Source: Ephydatia muelleri (taxonomy: Eukaryota > Porifera > Demospongiae > Spongillida > Spongillidae). Taken from it: a stretch of 64,000 bases of DNA. The DNA is taken from contig JABACO010000009.1 of assembly GCA_013339895.1 (NCBI GenBank), positions 6,097,658 to 6,161,657 on the forward strand. The letters run 5' to 3'. Made by a program: the position numbers and the translations under genes. Under the pieces are notes generated by a model. It saw only the letters and a list, made by a program, of their open reading frames with translations, made no database searches and was not told where the DNA came from. Below, in pieces: positions 61,318 through 64,000 of this stretch (position 1 is the first letter of the stretch; every line of letters begins with the position of its first letter).

Positions 61318-62250
61318 ATGGAAGAAGCAACGTCAACGCGAGCGCTATTAGCAAGTGGAACTACGTGTATCTCCCCAAGAACTACGTTTAGAACATGTAA
61401 TGGTTATCGGCAAACTAATACAATACTAGAAATAATCGTTGCTTCTGTATGCATGCACAATCATACCTGCAGCGGCAACAGGAGCAGCAGCAAATCAAGA
61501 TCGTTTGCGCGGAACTCAAGTGCAGCTTCCCCCTACACGCCCTACTTCTCATACACAACCATCAATTGCATCAGGGGATGAATCACTGCCGGATTCACAG
61601 CCTTCTAGTGCTAGTGTGACCGAAAATTTGGAACGAAGGATGCACAGACTAGAGGAGCAGTGTTCTAGTATTCAGAAATCTATGGATGAAGTGCGGAGTA
61701 TGGTGTCTAAACTGTCACAGGACTCATTCAAGATCAAAGGGAGCCAGTATGAAGTACGTTGCGTGATTTGTATAGCCTGACATGCACGATGTTGGTTTTT
61801 AAATTTTAAATTAGGACCCTTTGAATGAAGAGTTATCGAAAGCTTTTTGCCTTTCATTGCAACGTGACATACCAATACCAAAACTCCAGGTGAGTACTAG
61901 TCTGGGGACCAGACATTATATCTGGTTCCCAGACCATATTTGATAATATGGTTTGGTTCCCAGGCTAAGTCAGTATTGGACCAGCTATTTATTCTTAAAA
62001 ATGCATTTTCTATAACAGGAACTTATAAGCAAGGTGCTTAAACATGATAAGCATGATTTACACAAGTGTAAGCGTGCAATGACTTATGCGAAGTCCAAGC
62101 TATCTCAATTTCGTGCTGAGGAACGACAAAAGGTATATGCATCAAGGTCTTTTTTTTTAATTACTCAGTATTACTCTTTAAAAGATTGCAGGGATTAGTC
62201 CATATACTCATTGTAAATCAATGCCAGCAGCACAGCTCGCTGAAATTATA
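61318..62250 (+). CDS. Coiled-coil protein, divergent partner of the transposase-like gene
   Basis: The segment ending at 61753 reads NQDRLRGTQVQLPPTRPTSH and then a clear coiled coil (ENLERRMHRLEEQCSSIQKS followed by MDEVRSMVSKL). It splices in phase 0 to 61815-61889 (DPLNEELSKAFCLSLQ) and to 62019-62132 (ELISKVLKHDKHDLHKCKRA). After the acceptor near 62191 the direct frame ends within about 20 codons, giving a short protein. A further open piece at 62337-62568 (KYGFPWPQRRYIRNGGCTEN, donor TGG|GTAAGT) may be an alternative continuation. The 5' part between 61318 and 61440 is uncertain; the first in-frame start may be further in. Not a family I recognise. Its position suggests it was brought in by, or co-opted with, the neighbouring element. 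Confidence 0.5.
61893..61968. repeat. Nested palindromes in an intron (MITE-like)
   Basis: TCTGGGGACCAGA and TCTGGTTCCCAGA form an imperfect stem, followed by CCATATT-TGAT-AATATGG (perfect 7-bp stem) and another GGTTCCCAGG. It lies in the 61890-62018 intron of the coiled-coil gene. Confidence 0.7.
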
Positions 62251-62568
62251 ATTAAAATCCATGAAAGCTCCCAGAGATGTGAAAGAAGTTTATACACGAC
62301 ACCTAGCAATCCTTGTATGTATATAAGTAATTTTGTATGAATTTTGAGAAGTATGGTTTCCCTTGGCCTCAGCGGAGATATATTCGAAATGGTGGTTGTA
62401 CTGAGAACCTCTATGATGGCTTTCGCTCTTGGGTAAGTGTTTGTGAACAAGATTTAGATTGGGCAGCTGTCATGGATGAGGATCGCCATGCTTGTGCGGA
62501 ACAGTCTGAAAGAGGTGAAACCATTATATCCTGGAGACCATGCATAATTAGGACAGCAGGATGAGATA

Positions 62569-64000
62569 TAATTCAGTCCAGTTATAATCTGCAGAGGGAC
62601 ATCTGATCACAGAAAGAATCAGTTCAGAACTTGATAACACAATGATACTTACTGAACAGAATTGCATGTAACTCGATTCAATTGCAGTGATTCAAATCAT
62701 TTATACATTGTTATTATCATATTACTTTAAAAAAAAAAATGGTACCCTACGTGTATGTTCCATAGTGCTGCTTTTTATTTTATTTTAGACTAAGTGTTTT
62801 GTAACTTTACGATGTACACACTTTGAGCTAGGTCGTCTCACTTAAAATGCTGATCCATCACATAGACAGAAAACTGAGGCAGTTGTCCTCTGAAAGGCCA
62901 GGCAGGTTGAACAGCTTGAATCTATACAGGTTGAACAGCTTGAATCTATTGCCGGGTATATCTGATCCAATGTAAGCTTCCCACCCAAAGAACAACCCAA
63001 TGCCTGGGTAAGTTACTTGAAATCACAAGCTAATACACATGGGACTACAAAAGGATGCTGCATTAATCATACCAGTGACTGCCTGGCAGGCCCCTGTACG
63101 TGTAGGCAAGTGGGGGGGGGGGGGGGGGGGACTGCCCTAATCTCATGATCAACCCCCATTTATTAAACAAACTTTTACTAAACGAATGGTTACGTGTACA
63201 AATCATGGTAATGCACCCGATATGCACATGTAGCTGTATACAAGATAAAATGGATACATTATGGTTCATAGTTCACTGGAATGACATGAGCAATCAAACA
63301 CAGACTGGTAGCAGCTCTTGTTGGGCATGCGTATCAGTTTTTTGTTACATCACTCCCTCCAAACACAGACATGTCTACATGTCTAATGTGTTACCCAGCC
63401 TCTATTTCTTGTCCTCCTGAGTGCCTACACATGTCCTCTTCAACAAGCTCCTCTGGTAGTAAATCATGCCTCTCCAGATCCTCGTCTTAATGTACATCTT
63501 GCTTTTCTAGATCGGGACTTTTTGGTGTGACTCTTTGAGAATGACCAGACTCGACCAATGTAGATCCATTGTCCACATGCAGAGATAAGGTGAAGGCAGT
63601 ACTACCTGCTGCTTGTGTGGAGGAAGACTCCATTTAACCAGATACACACATTTGTCACAATTGTATGTAAATAGGGAGGAAAAATGTACCACCACCCTCG
63701 GCCCCATCACTGGTATAACATGTTTACACACCTGCTATCGATATCATACATGGCCCCAGCCCTCTTACCATACAACAGAGCGGTGCAGATTTCATCATGC
63801 AATGATAATACATCCATGTAAATTGCCCATTTATTGATCTGCCCCCCCCCCCACACACACACACATACACTTTTTGAAGCTTCTTAAAATGCACCAGGGG
63901 TACAGCAGGACAATACGACCACACCCTATCTCCCTTCTATCTCACGATCCTACAGCTGCTTGATTCTCCTTTTGTTCATGCCCGAGGTATTGGTAGTAGT
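62569..64000. other. Right end of window, no gene recognised
   Basis: A short direct repeat AGGTTGAACAGCTTGAATCTA (two copies) is at 62904-62950, a G19 run at 63112-63130 and a C11 plus CA run at 63842-63870. Only short unrecognised ORFs are present. Confidence 0.55.

Noticed and set aside
1-64000. tRNA and rRNA genes
   Set aside because: I looked for GGTTCRAATCC-type B boxes and rRNA-like blocks and found none convincing; the one weak B-box match (about 46110) is noted with the retroposed tail.

Overview
This is a eukaryotic nuclear window, very probably from an invertebrate animal. The genes have short GT-AG introns and include animal-type families (UBAP1, dihydrodiol dehydrogenase, multi-domain saposin). 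The P-element, hAT, tyrosine-recombinase and RING-DDE debris resembles what I know of sponge genomes, so a demosponge is my best guess; this is an inference, not a proof. The window is AT-rich between genes and crowded with microsatellites, minisatellites and long runs of pure C or G.

Layout. 1-6 kb: tandem repeats and no convincing gene. 6.07-12.44 kb (+): a UBAP1-like ESCRT-I subunit whose two largest introns are filled with polypyrimidine and minisatellite arrays. 14.33-18.99 kb (+): a secreted protein with three saposin-B domains over 14 small exons, with one frame break in the last exon. 21.64-22.65 kb (+) and 23.30-24.44 kb (-): two convergent single-exon enzyme genes, a dihydrodiol dehydrogenase and a GH27 alpha-galactosidase. 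24.66-26.29 kb: a dead P-element. 26.55-27.74 kb (-): a two-exon type I membrane protein. 29.53-30.41 kb: a non-LTR retrotransposon tail with an inverted 5' piece. 32.33-33.11 kb (-): an unidentified ORF with a SAP-like tail. 34.7 kb: a tyrosine-recombinase scrap.

36.15-44.56 kb (-): a BUD22/SRFBP1-like ribosome-biogenesis gene whose large intron hosts a dead hAT element, a second recombinase scrap and a MITE. 45.94-46.18 kb: a retroposed 3' end. 46-50 kb: repeats and little else. 50.05-51.45 kb (-): ruins of a RING-finger DDE transposon. 52.39-61.26 kb (-): a multi-exon gene of a DDE-transposase-like family. Its last nine exons (691 codons) join with matching phases and no stop. It shares a 60-bp bidirectional promoter, carrying a perfect GTCACGTGAC box, with a divergent coiled-coil gene (61.32 kb onward, +).

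The genes do not form an obvious pathway. UBAP1 (ESCRT-I sorting), the saposin protein and the alpha-galactosidase all belong to endolysosomal or secreted glycolipid handling, but their proximity may be chance. The item most worth following is the intron-rich transposase-like gene with its divergent partner.
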